DNA of 48,515 nucleotides, taken from contig JAGCHA010000051.1 in the NCBI GenBank assembly GCA_017649325.1, forward strand, positions 1 through 48,515, read 5' to 3'. This document shows positions 35,733-44,025 of the stretch, piece after piece. The translations under genes were made by a program, and so were the position numbers. Position 1 is the first letter of the stretch; the number at the start of each line of letters is the position of its first letter. Source of the stretch: Ruminococcus sp. (GTDB taxonomy: Bacteria > Bacillota > Clostridia > Oscillospirales > Ruminococcaceae). The notes below the pieces were generated by a model, which worked only from the letters and a program-made list of their open reading frames with translations, had not been told where the DNA came from and did not search any database.

Positions 35733-37499
35733 TCACATCTTCTCGGGCTGCTCTATCTTGAGGATAGTCAGCACGTTGCGGAGTGTCTGCCTTACCGCAA
35801 TACTGAGAAGTATACGCGCATTCATTAGCTCTGCGGACTCGGCGTTCTTCACGCTGCACGCATCGTAGAAGCGGTGGAAGAGCGTCGCGAGGTCTATCGC
35901 GTACTTCGTGAGCTTGGCGGGGTCGTAAGCCTTTGCCGCAAGCTCTATCTCGTGCGGGAGCGATGCTATATGGCGGATAAGCTCTATCTCGCGCGGGTCA
36001 CTGAGGAGCGTGAAGTCAGCGCTCTCGGGAACAGCGATGCCCTCGGCTTCGAGGTTGCGGAGCATACTGCATATTCTCGCGTGAGCGTACTGCACGTAGA
36101 AGACGGGGTTCTGCGAGGACTTCTCCACCGCGAGGTCGAGGTCGAATTCGAACTGCGAGTTTGCTTCGCGGAGGTTGAAGTAGAATCTTGCAGCGTCTAT
36201 CGGAATCTCGTCGAGGAGAGTTACAAGCGTGATAGCCTTGCCGCTTCTCTTCGAGAGCTTGACAGTTTCGCCCTTTCTGACGAGACGCACCATTTGCATG
36301 AGCACAACGTCGAGCTTGCTCTCGTCAACTCCGAGAGCGTTCAGCGCTGCTTTCAGACGCGGCACATAGCCGTGGTGGTCGGCTCCGAGGACGTTTATCG
36401 CCTTGTCGAAGTTTCTTGTCACGAGCTTGTCATAGTGGTAGGCGATATCGGGAACTATATAAGTATAGAGTCCGTTGCTGCGCTTGAGGACGAAGTCTTT
36501 GTCCATGCCGTAGTCGGTGGCTCTGAACCATATCGCGCCGTCCTGCTCATAAGCCTTGCCTGCCTCCATGAGCTTGTCAACGACGAGCTTGGTCTCGTTC
36601 TTGGCGTGTACTGTGCTCTCGCGGAACCAGTTGTCGTATACGATGCGGTACTTTTTGAGGTCACGTTCGAGACCCGCGATATTTATCGGGAGGGCGTAGT
36701 CAACGAGAGCCTTGCGCCTCTCCTCCTCGGCTGCACCTGCGAGCGAATCGCCGTGCAGGTCGTAGTAATTCTTGGCGTGTTCGATGATATCCTGTCCGAG
36801 GTAAACGTCCTCGGGCATCGGGAAGTCCTCGGAGCTTCCCTCCTCGCCGTAAATGAGTCGGCAGACCTCTTCGGTGTCGGCAGCCTTAGCGAGCACTTTC
36901 TGTCCCTTCTCGGAGCAGATGTGCATATAGCGAAGCGAGAGCGACTTGCCGAACTTCTCTATCTGATTGCCTGCGTCGTTTACGTAGAACTCGCGTTCTG
37001 CGTGGAAGCCTGCCCAGTCGAGAACGCTTGCGAGGCAGTCACCGATAGCGCCGCCGCGGGCGTTTCCGATGTGCATCGGACCTGTCGGGTTCGCGGATAC
37101 GAACTCAACGAGCACGCGCTTGCCGCTGCCGTAGTCGGTGCGTCCGTAGCTGTCCTTCTCGGAGAGCACAGCGCTGACGGTATCGGCGAACCACTTCCTG
37201 CTGAGGAAGAAGTTCATGAAGCCCGGACCAGCTATCTCGGCCCTCTCGAAGACGGAGCCGCCGAGGTCTATCTTTTCGAGGATGAGCTCGGCAATTTTTC
37301 TTGGCGGGAGCTTGAATGCCTTCGCGCACACCATAGCGGTGTTTGCGGCGAAGTCGCCGTGGGACTTGTCCGCAGGTATTTCGATGACGAATGCCGGGAG
37401 GGGCTCGGCGGGGGCTTTACCCTCTGCGACGAGAGCTCCCAGTGCGTCGTTGATGAGCTCCCTGAGCTCCAGCGACGCTGATTTGATGAGGTCTGACAT
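35733..37499 (-). CDS. argS: Arginyl-tRNA synthetase
   Basis: The 588-residue class I synthetase has the HIGH motif (PTGPMHIGNARGGAIGD) and a KMSKS-like loop KLSKRSGKAITL. The N-terminal Add-1 domain and C-terminal anticodon-binding domain (DALR type, about residues 470-588) are present. It charges tRNA-Arg. The start ATG has GGAAGG upstream. Gene order with a YwiB-like protein just before it matches Bacillus, where ywiB lies next to argS. Length and motifs are normal. Confidence 0.97.
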   Translation of the reverse strand: MSDLIKSASLELRELINDALGALVAEGKAPAEPLPAFVIEIPADKSHGDFAANTAMVCAKAFKLPPRKIAELILEKIDLGGSVFERAEIAGPGFMNFFLSRKWFADTVSAVLSEKDSYGRTDYGSGKRVLVEFVSANPTGPMHIGNARGGAIGDCLASVLDWAGFHAEREFYVNDAGNQIEKFGKSLSLRYMHICSEKGQKVLAKAADTEEVCRLIYGEEGSSEDFPMPEDVYLGQDIIEHAKNYYDLHGDSLAGAAEEERRKALVDYALPINIAGLERDLKKYRIVYDNWFRESTVHAKNETKLVVDKLMEAGKAYEQDGAIWFRATDYGMDKDFVLKRSNGLYTYIVPDIAYHYDKLVTRNFDKAINVLGADHHGYVPRLKAALNALGVDESKLDVVLMQMVRLVRKGETVKLSKRSGKAITLVTLLDEIPIDAARFYFNLREANSQFEFDLDLAVEKSSQNPVFYVQYAHARICSMLRNLEAEGIAVPESADFTLLSDPREIELIRHIASLPHEIELAAKAYDPAKLTKYAIDLATLFHRFYDACSVKNAESAELMNARILLSIAVRQTLRNVLTILKIEQPEKM

Positions 37500-37543
37500 T
37501 GGTGTTATCCTTCCTTTTATATGTATGTGATTTTGGTGCTTGT

Positions 37544-37569
37544 GCAGGGGCGAACGTTGTTCACCCGAT
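37544..37569. repeat. Short GC-rich palindrome, copy 6
   Basis: The sequence aggggcgaacgttgttcacc (gaac/gttc arms) lies between argS and the ywiB-like gene; it belongs to the dispersed palindrome family. Confidence 0.62.
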
Positions 37570-37636
37570 TATATGTTCAGAATCGTGAAAGCGAGCTTGC
37601 GGGCGTCAACGCGAATCAGCGGCGCGGACACCGCGC

Positions 37637-38053
37637 TCAGCTCTTGATATTCATAATTATCTCGTTGTCGGAGAGGTAGGACGAATTGAGGTCGAGGGTG
37701 TATTTCAGGTACAGCCGCCCGTCCTTTTCGATAGTGTTGTCAATGGCGTGTGTGTAGACGCCGATGCGCATATCGCCGAAGGGCGTGCCGTACTGACAGT
37801 AGTGCTTTCTGCCTATTTCAAGCGAGAGCACTGAGTTCGCCGTGCCTCGTCTTATAATAGAGGCGGAATCATTGCCGTTGACCGTGATCGTAGTGACCGA
37901 GCCTTCAAAGCCCGTAGCTGAGGTATCCTCGTAGGATATCACATCTTTATCGCCGGATCGCGAGAGCGAGGCGCGCGTGAAGAGTTCAGTCTCGTTTTTT
38001 TCGTTGTCCTGCCACTGGATGCTTGTCAGCGAGATGAGAACGTCCTTCTTCAT
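37637..38053 (-). CDS. YwiB-like protein (DUF1934, calycin-like beta barrel)
   Basis: The 138-residue protein begins with the ISLTSIQ strand and has the beta-rich pattern of DUF1934, ending in LKYTLDLNSSYLSDNEIIM. The family role is unknown; in Bacillus the YwiB gene adjoins argS, as here. The ATG overlaps the ddl-like stop (TGATG), so it is co-translated with that gene. No signal peptide is present. I find no catalytic signature. Confidence 0.85.
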   Translation of the reverse strand: MKKDVLISLTSIQWQDNEKNETELFTRASLSRSGDKDVISYEDTSATGFEGSVTTITVNGNDSASIIRRGTANSVLSLEIGRKHYCQYGTPFGDMRIGVYTHAIDNTIEKDGRLYLKYTLDLNSSYLSDNEIIMNIKS

Positions 38054-39126
38054 CAGTACGCCCTTTCCGAGTTTTCCAGAGCCTGTTCGAGGAGCATATC
38101 CACGAGCTCGGGCATTTCAATGCCGAACTGAGCCATAAGCTTCGGGAAAACGCTGTTTAGTCTGAGTCCCGGTGAGGTCACGACCTTGTTGAGCAGGAGT
38201 TCGCCGTCCGCAGTGAGGAGGAAGTCCACTCTTGCGAGACCTTTGCAGCCGAGCGCCTTGAAGGTCTTGACAGCGGTCTCGCGGATGTTAGCCGCGACAT
38301 CGTCAGGGAGGTCGGCGGGGATAGAGAAGTCGTCGAAGGAGGTCCTTCTGACCTCAGTCGGGTCGTACTTCCCGCCGACGGAGAGTATCTCTCCCACATT
38401 GGAAGCAAACGGCGAATCGTATCCGAAAACTGCGACTTCCATTCTGCGTCCCCTGATGTATCTCTCCGCGAGGACTTTGTTATCGTTTGAGAAAGCGACC
38501 TTTACAGCGGCTTTGAGCCCGTCCATGTCGTTTGCGAGAGTCGTACCCGCGCTGCACCCGCTGTTAGCGGGCTTGACGATGACAGGGAAGCCGAGAGAAC
38601 CGGCTATCTCCTCGCATCGTTTGTCGATGTTGTTGATATCACGCTGAGTGATTAGTTTCCAGTCGGCGGTGGGAATGCCGTAGTCGTCGAGCATCATATG
38701 CGTGTGGGATTTGTCCATGCAGGAGGCAGCGGCGAGATGACCGCTTCCGACGTAGGGGATGCCCGACATATCGAGCAGAGCCTGGATAGTTCCGTCAGCG
38801 CCTTTCTTTCCCTGAAGCACGGGAAATACCACATCTATCCTGCGGACAGTAGCGTCGCCGTCCTCAAGGACAACGATACCGCGGTGGAGCGGGTCGGGGG
38901 AGAGTATCGCAGACGCATTGTCGGTGTTTGTCTCCCAGCTTCTGTCGGCTATTTCCTCCACGTCCCCCGGGAAGTAGAGCCAGCGGCCTTTTTTGGTGAT
39001 GCCGATGCAGGTAACGTCGTACTTGTCGGCGGGGATATTGCGGATGACCTCTGCGGCAGAGGCGAGTGACAGCTCATGTTCCTGAGCAGTACCGCCGAAA
39101 ATAACGGCAGCTTTTATCTTTGCCAT
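38053..39126 (-). CDS. D-Ala-D-Ala ligase-like ATP-grasp protein with altered active site
   Basis: The ATG at 39126 (MAKIKAAVIFGG) has AGGAG seven bases upstream. The 357-residue protein is a Ddl homologue: EHELSLAS (with the catalytic Glu), PYVGSGHLAAASCMDK, the ATP loop PVIVKPANSGCSAGTT, and the ARVDFL strand. Several key positions differ. The usual N-E-x-N-T-x-P-G reads NKVVTSPG, so Glu becomes Lys314 and Asn becomes Val316, two Mg ligands. The usual LHG-x-x-GEDG reads LQGKKGADG (Gln105, Ala110), and GSS becomes GCS. It may make a different depsipeptide or dipeptide, or be inactive. It is coupled to ywiB and argS. Confidence 0.88.
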   Translation of the reverse strand: MAKIKAAVIFGGTAQEHELSLASAAEVIRNIPADKYDVTCIGITKKGRWLYFPGDVEEIADRSWETNTDNASAILSPDPLHRGIVVLEDGDATVRRIDVVFPVLQGKKGADGTIQALLDMSGIPYVGSGHLAAASCMDKSHTHMMLDDYGIPTADWKLITQRDINNIDKRCEEIAGSLGFPVIVKPANSGCSAGTTLANDMDGLKAAVKVAFSNDNKVLAERYIRGRRMEVAVFGYDSPFASNVGEILSVGGKYDPTEVRRTSFDDFSIPADLPDDVAANIRETAVKTFKALGCKGLARVDFLLTADGELLLNKVVTSPGLRLNSVFPKLMAQFGIEMPELVDMLLEQALENSERAY

Positions 39127-39187
39127 ATCTTTCTCCTTTATAATAAAGTGCTGAAAAGTTAGTATCGTCAATTTCAAGTATCACTAT

Positions 39188-39216
39188 ATTTTATCACATT
39201 ATACAAAAAACTGCAA
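39188..39216 (-). promoter_or_regulatory. Sigma-A-like promoter for ddl-like/ywiB-like/argS
   Basis: On the minus strand TTGCAG (39216-39211) and TAAAAT (39193-39188) are 17 bases apart, about 60 bases upstream of the ddl-like ATG. The spacer also holds an overlapping TATAAT. Confidence 0.7.
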
Positions 39217-39440
39217 GCATTTTTTGCGAAAATGAAAGAAAAATTGCAAGGTGAGTACAATGCGGACAAGTTTTAACATATGCATTTGTGCAATATGCCG
39301 ACAGTGACAAAGGTTGTACGCACATACGTTCGGAAAAACGTTGGTAAAATTGACGGAGTATAAAAACCTCCGCCATGATTTAACTGCTGTTTGTGAAAAA
39401 TACACGAGATTTTCAGAGCTTAGAAAAAAGCTCCCGTAAG

Positions 39441-39540
39441 CGCTCTGCCCACATAGAAGTATTACGGGGCATCTATCGGGGAAATCCTTTTTCAAAAGGG
39501 GTTCCCTCAATAAATGCCCCGTGTTGCTTCCGTATGAGTA
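39441..39540. repeat. Hairpin element (copy B) with TTCCCTCAATAA core
   Basis: Arms 39450-39472 and 39514-39536 (acggggcat / atgccccgt plus imperfect outer parts) enclose a nested hairpin ggggaaatcc...ggggttccc and the shared core (39485-39513: tcctttttcaaaagg then ttccctcaataa). It follows the stop of the WG-repeat dockerin gene and could serve as its terminator. The rest of 39217-39440 has a small cggag/ctccg hairpin near 39355 and nothing else recognised. Confidence 0.6.
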
Positions 39541-39593
39541 TAGCACTGAAGGGGGAGTCCTTGTGCGTTATTTAAAGGTGGTCATATGAATCT

Positions 39594-42500
39594 TTAAGCC
39601 TCTTTCGGAGTTAAATACTCCTTCAACGTGGGGACGTCGCCGGATGCTGTCGATACAAATGCGTAGTAAGCAAGTATCGCCGAGGCGTCCTTCGCGTCTA
39701 TCTTGCCGTCAGCGTCGACGTCAGCCGAGTCCTTCTGCGCTGCTGTCATCTCACCTTCACCGCCTGTCGACATTTTCGAGTATTCAACAAGTATCGCCGA
39801 GGCGTCCTTCGCATCTATCTTGCCGTCGTTGTTGACGTCGCCGAGCGGCTGAGCGTCCGCCTTGCCGAAGTATGCTACCCTCGCTGTCTCATCGTCGGAT
39901 TCACGGGCTGAAAGCACATGAGTTACGCTGTCGTAGACGAGAGTCATTATGTCATCATCCGGCTCTGACGTGCTGATGATGACTTTGTTGTCCTCCATAC
40001 GCCATACGATGTCGAATTCCTCAGTCTTTGTGCCGTCGGTTGAGCTGAGCTTGCCCGTTTTATCTCCGCGGAGCTCTAACGTCGACTTGACATTGTCGGG
40101 GTTCGGTACCTCCTCACCGTTTGCTTCAACGGTCTTTTCGTGATTCCATATGCCGACAACAGCCTCCTCGGGCTTGGGCGTCGCTGACTCGGTAGTAGTC
40201 GCTTCTGTAGTTGTAGTTGCCGCAGTTGTTGTTTCGGTTGTGGTAGTTGTTGCGGTGGTAGATGTAGCAGTTGTTGTTGCTGATGTAGTAGCCGTAGTTG
40301 TTGAGGTCGTTGTGGTAGTCGGTGTTGATGTTGTGGTGGTTGCAGAAGTTGTAGTAGTTGTGGACTGAGTGGTTGCAGTTGTCGTAGTGGTTGTTGGCTG
40401 AGTTGTTGCAGTTGTCGTAGTGGTTGTTGGCTGAGTAGTTGTAGTTGTCGTAGTAGTTGTGGACTGAGTAGTTGTAGTTGTCGTAGTAGTTGTGGACTGA
40501 GTGGTTGTAGTTGTCGTAGTGGTTGTAGGCTGTGTAGTTGTAGTCGTGGTCGTTGTGGATGTTGTTGAGGTCGTGGTCTCCTCGCTTATCTTGTATGCCT
40601 TTATCCTGCCCTCTGGTGTCTTCACATTTACGAGCTTCGATCCGTCCTCGAGGTCGGATATCGGCGAGCTGTAGTGCTGGTCTGCGAAGGCTTTCTTTAT
40701 CTCATCGGTCTGTGATTTCATCAGCCATGCCTCGTCTGCGGGCACGCTCAGTATCTCCGCATACTCTATCGGGAGCACTTCCTCGTTGTCCGTGGTGACT
40801 ATACCCTTCAAGCCGTCCTTGCTGACTATCAGGAGGTCGCCGTACTGTACTGCCGTGTCGTAGCCGTACTTGGCGGTGAAGTCGTTGAAGTAGTCCCTGC
40901 CTTTGTAGATGCTGTAGTTCGCCTTTATATTGAACGTCCATCCGTACATATCCGTATCTGTGCCTACGATACGTGATGTATAGAAGGTGCCGCCGATGCG
41001 GTACATCACAATTTCGTCGTGAACGGGACTACTGTATCTGTTATTGTAGTATGCGGGAGTTTCGAGCTCAACGCCGTCCTTGGTGATGATACCGTACTTG
41101 TAGACCGTCTTCGTCTTTTCTACGTCCTTGTATACGGACTTCTTTGTCTCTTCGTCGTAGTGATCATATTCCTTTTCCGTGTATGTGAAATCTTCAGGCT
41201 CGACTGCATAGGCTATGCCGTCTGCAAACTCGAAGATACAGTTGTACTTCATCTCGCCGAGCACCTTGCCATCGGGTGAAGCCATTCCCCACTTGCCGTC
41301 CTTGATAACGACATAATTGTCGTACTGTGTCCTTATCGCGACATCAAAGTGGTTAGCCGTTGCGAAGTAAGGAGCGAAATCCTTGACGGGGATATACACG
41401 CCGTTGACTACGATGTATCCGCTGTCGTTGTTGCCTGTTGCGGGGGCACAGAATTCCTGTCCGTCGTAGTAGTTTGAGCCGTCGCTGTAGATGATGTCTA
41501 TGGCATTGTCACGCCAGTCGGAGTTGGAATAGCCGCCGAAGCAGTAGCGCGATGTGGACAGATTCAGTCCGCTCACGGGTGCAATGAGCTGTGTGCCGTT
41601 AATCTTGTCAAAACCTGTCTTGAAGCCGGAATCGTTAGACCAGAGGTCTGCCTGTGAGTCTGTATCCGTACCCTCGGGATAAACGTAGGTCTTTACGAGG
41701 TCATTTTCTTCAAGTTCTATCTTGTCGTACTTGCCGACCTGTGAATATATTATGGTATTGCTTGTGATGTCGTAGACGTATGATGCTTTTTCGCCTGTTG
41801 CCTCGTCCTTGCCGTTGATGACATAGGTATATTCCCCGGGAGTACCGGACGGGAACTGTATGCTTGAATTGAACGTCCTCAACAGCTCACCCTTGCAGTT
41901 GTAGAAGCAGAGCTCGCTGTCCTTCTGAGAGTAGAAGAAGTTTGTGCCTCTGATATGTTTGGCATCTGCGGGGAGCTCGCCGACAGTCTTGCCGTTTTTA
42001 TCGACTACCTTCTTTGCTTCATTGTTGTAGAGGTAGAAGTATTCGCCTGCCTCTTCTGCGTTATAAGCCGAATCATAGGTGAATATATCAAGGTCATCGT
42101 TTATCAGGTAGCTCTGTCCTTCTGCGACAGCCTTTGACTTGATAAGCTTAAAGCTTGAGTCGTAAAGCTTAACGCCGTCTCCGTCCTTGAAGTAATAAGC
42201 CTTTGCGATCATATTCCAGTTTTCATCATAATTTCCGATGACGCTGATGTTTTCAGCGGAAGCGGAAACATTTTTCATGACTGGCTCTAATTTATTATTA
42301 AATATGGTGCACTTATCACCGTTCTTACCGATAAAGAGGTTGGGAGAACCCAAACCTCCCGAAGGACGTGAAAACTTGTCAAATTCTCCGACATTCTCGA
42401 GCTTTCCGTTATATACAGTTAATTTTTCACCGTTCTTAACAACAATAGCAATTTGACTCTCTATCTTGATATCATCACCCTCAAGGAGAACATTCATATC

Positions 42501-43658
42501 CTTATCAAGAAGCTGTTCGTATTTATAGTTCCAGTTTTCCTTTTCCTTGATATGCAGGAAATAGCTGTTAGATCCGCCCTTAGCGCCCGAAAGCATTCCG
42601 CTGTCGAACTCCTTGCCGTTTTCGTCAAGGTAGTATATATTGTAGTGCTCATACACATCTTCATCGTAAACAAGGTCTGTGCTCTGTTCTGCTACCTTGC
42701 CTGTTTGGTCAAGGTAATAGTTGTCATACTTGTTCTCGATGACATTGCCGTCTTTATCGTAAAGATGATTCATTGCACGGAGGGCGTATTTAGCGTCATA
42801 ATTCGAGTATGGCTGTATTTGGTCGTAGTAATCCGTCACAGTCTTGAAGTCTGTTGCATCGAAGAGTGCATACTTGCCGTCCTTTTTTATCCTGTAGAAG
42901 GAAGTTCCCGTGAAATCCGACTGTATTTCGCCATGGAAAAACCAGTGATTAGCTGACGAGACAACGTTGACGAGCTCCTCGTATTCGGCAGATACTGCCT
43001 TGCCCGTGAGGTCGGTGAAGTAGTCCTTGCCATCGCCGTCAACAAAGAAAGACTTGCCGTCGGCGGTCAGGGATATCATGCCCTCTGCTTCGAAGATGAG
43101 CTTGCCGGTGCTGTCGATTATGCCTGTCTTGCCGCTCGTTTCGTTGGATACAGCAAAGTAGCCGCCGCCTGCTTTTACGATATGGTCGTACATATCAGTC
43201 AGAGCCTTGCCGTCGGCATCAACGAGCACCTGCTTGCCTTCTGCATTGACTATCATTGTACCCTTGGAAAGGCTGAAACGGTAAGACGGGTCGTTGAAGT
43301 CGAAACCGTAGTCAGCCGATGTGGGCATGATATAGTCGTAGATACCCATGGTCGTCGACGGATAGCTGCCCATTGTCGTCGTATAGTACGTAAGCGAGCC
43401 TGCAAGTCCCTCGGCAAGCGAGATGAGCTTGGTCGTGCCGTCCGTGGCGACTACGACAAGCTGCTGGTCTGTGATAAAGTTGTCAGCACTGCCGTGCTCG
43501 ATGTACAAATTCCTGTCGGGGAACTGTACGAGCGTGTCGAATTCCTTGTCTGTCACCTGCTCTGCGACATATTTGGCGTTTGCTCCGATAAGCGGGATAT
43601 TCGCCAGCATTGCCGCTGCTGCGGAGAAAGCGATGAGCTTCCTCATTGGTCTGTTCAT
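39594..43658 (-). CDS. Exported WG-repeat protein with Thr-rich linker and type I dockerin
   Basis: The 1354-residue product has a signal peptide (about 1-28, ending near ANA). A large region (about 30-1015) carries many WG-type or related strands (for example KWGMASPDGKVLGEMKYN, KYGIITKDGVELETPAYY, GLKGIVTTDNEEVLPIEYA). A Thr linker follows (about 1023-1165, partly an 11-residue repeat). A small beta domain (about 1170-1265, including VGIWNHEK and TLELRGDKTGKL) precedes a dockerin (about 1271-1350). The dockerin has two Ca loops, DVNNDGKIDAKDAS and DVDADGKIDAKDAS. It should dock on a cohesin scaffold. WG repeats are usually seen in uncharacterised surface proteins. GGGGTGG lies six bases before the ATG. 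Confidence 0.9.
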   Translation of the reverse strand: MNRPMRKLIAFSAAAAMLANIPLIGANAKYVAEQVTDKEFDTLVQFPDRNLYIEHGSADNFITDQQLVVVATDGTTKLISLAEGLAGSLTYYTTTMGSYPSTTMGIYDYIMPTSADYGFDFNDPSYRFSLSKGTMIVNAEGKQVLVDADGKALTDMYDHIVKAGGGYFAVSNETSGKTGIIDSTGKLIFEAEGMISLTADGKSFFVDGDGKDYFTDLTGKAVSAEYEELVNVVSSANHWFFHGEIQSDFTGTSFYRIKKDGKYALFDATDFKTVTDYYDQIQPYSNYDAKYALRAMNHLYDKDGNVIENKYDNYYLDQTGKVAEQSTDLVYDEDVYEHYNIYYLDENGKEFDSGMLSGAKGGSNSYFLHIKEKENWNYKYEQLLDKDMNVLLEGDDIKIESQIAIVVKNGEKLTVYNGKLENVGEFDKFSRPSGGLGSPNLFIGKNGDKCTIFNNKLEPVMKNVSASAENISVIGNYDENWNMIAKAYYFKDGDGVKLYDSSFKLIKSKAVAEGQSYLINDDLDIFTYDSAYNAEEAGEYFYLYNNEAKKVVDKNGKTVGELPADAKHIRGTNFFYSQKDSELCFYNCKGELLRTFNSSIQFPSGTPGEYTYVINGKDEATGEKASYVYDITSNTIIYSQVGKYDKIELEENDLVKTYVYPEGTDTDSQADLWSNDSGFKTGFDKINGTQLIAPVSGLNLSTSRYCFGGYSNSDWRDNAIDIIYSDGSNYYDGQEFCAPATGNNDSGYIVVNGVYIPVKDFAPYFATANHFDVAIRTQYDNYVVIKDGKWGMASPDGKVLGEMKYNCIFEFADGIAYAVEPEDFTYTEKEYDHYDEETKKSVYKDVEKTKTVYKYGIITKDGVELETPAYYNNRYSSPVHDEIVMYRIGGTFYTSRIVGTDTDMYGWTFNIKANYSIYKGRDYFNDFTAKYGYDTAVQYGDLLIVSKDGLKGIVTTDNEEVLPIEYAEILSVPADEAWLMKSQTDEIKKAFADQHYSSPISDLEDGSKLVNVKTPEGRIKAYKISEETTTSTTSTTTTTTTTQPTTTTTTTTTQSTTTTTTTTTQSTTTTTTTTTQPTTTTTTATTQPTTTTTTATTQSTTTTTSATTTTSTPTTTTTSTTTATTSATTTATSTTATTTTTETTTAATTTTEATTTESATPKPEEAVVGIWNHEKTVEANGEEVPNPDNVKSTLELRGDKTGKLSSTDGTKTEEFDIVWRMEDNKVIISTSEPDDDIMTLVYDSVTHVLSARESDDETARVAYFGKADAQPLGDVNNDGKIDAKDASAILVEYSKMSTGGEGEMTAAQKDSADVDADGKIDAKDASAILAYYAFVSTASGDVPTLKEYLTPKEA
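40335..40533. repeat. 33-base tandem repeat coding the Thr linker
   Basis: About six units spaced exactly 33 bases apart (Gln codons as ctg on the plus strand at 40365, 40398, 40431, 40464, 40497 and 40530). Each encodes Q(P/S) plus nine Thr-rich residues. Repeats of this kind change copy number easily, so linker length may vary between strains. Confidence 0.8.
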
Positions 43659-43717
43659 GTGACCACCCCTTTTGTAAGTTTTGTCGGGATAAAAATATAA
43701 TATCCCAGCATATGGAT

Positions 43718-43746
43718 ATTATATCACTGATTTAAATAAAAGTCAA
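43718..43746 (-). promoter_or_regulatory. Sigma-A promoter of the WG-repeat dockerin gene
   Basis: On the minus strand TTGACT (43746-43741) and TATAAT (43723-43718) are 17 bases apart. A leader hairpin gggata/tatccc (43686-43706) follows. The middle of the gap (43750-43920) holds no feature that I recognise. Confidence 0.85.
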
Positions 43747-43923
43747 CGGAAAATGTAAGTAAATTAATCGTTTGATCTGACACGTACTGACGATCTGTGC
43801 TGACTTTTTTAACATATGGAATAACAACGCGCGATTATACTAATAGTTATTTTGCTGAAAGAGCATAACGCACAAGCCGCTCTCGCGTTTATTGTAATTA
43901 CTGCTGAAAAAACGGCTCAGCTA

Positions 43924-43953
43924 TTGACGCTCTGCGTTTGAAGATGGTAAAAT
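43924..43953 (+). promoter_or_regulatory. Sigma-A-like promoter of the GH-A dockerin enzyme
   Basis: TTGACG (43924-43929) and TAAAAT (43948-43953) are 18 bases apart, about 70 bases before the start codon at 44026. Confidence 0.78.
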
Positions 43954-44025
43954 TATAGTATATGAATGGTTTTACTTTGAGTTTATTTCTCACTGCTATA
44001 CTTACACAGAATGGGAGACGGTATT

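Noticed and set aside
35874-37481. A 535-residue plus-strand ORF antisense to argS.
   Set aside because: It is the complementary shadow of a high-GC third-position gene with clear HIGH and KMSKS motifs on the other strand.
40150-40368. A Val-rich plus-strand ORF over the Thr linker.
   Set aside because: It is the antisense reading of Thr codons in the dockerin gene.
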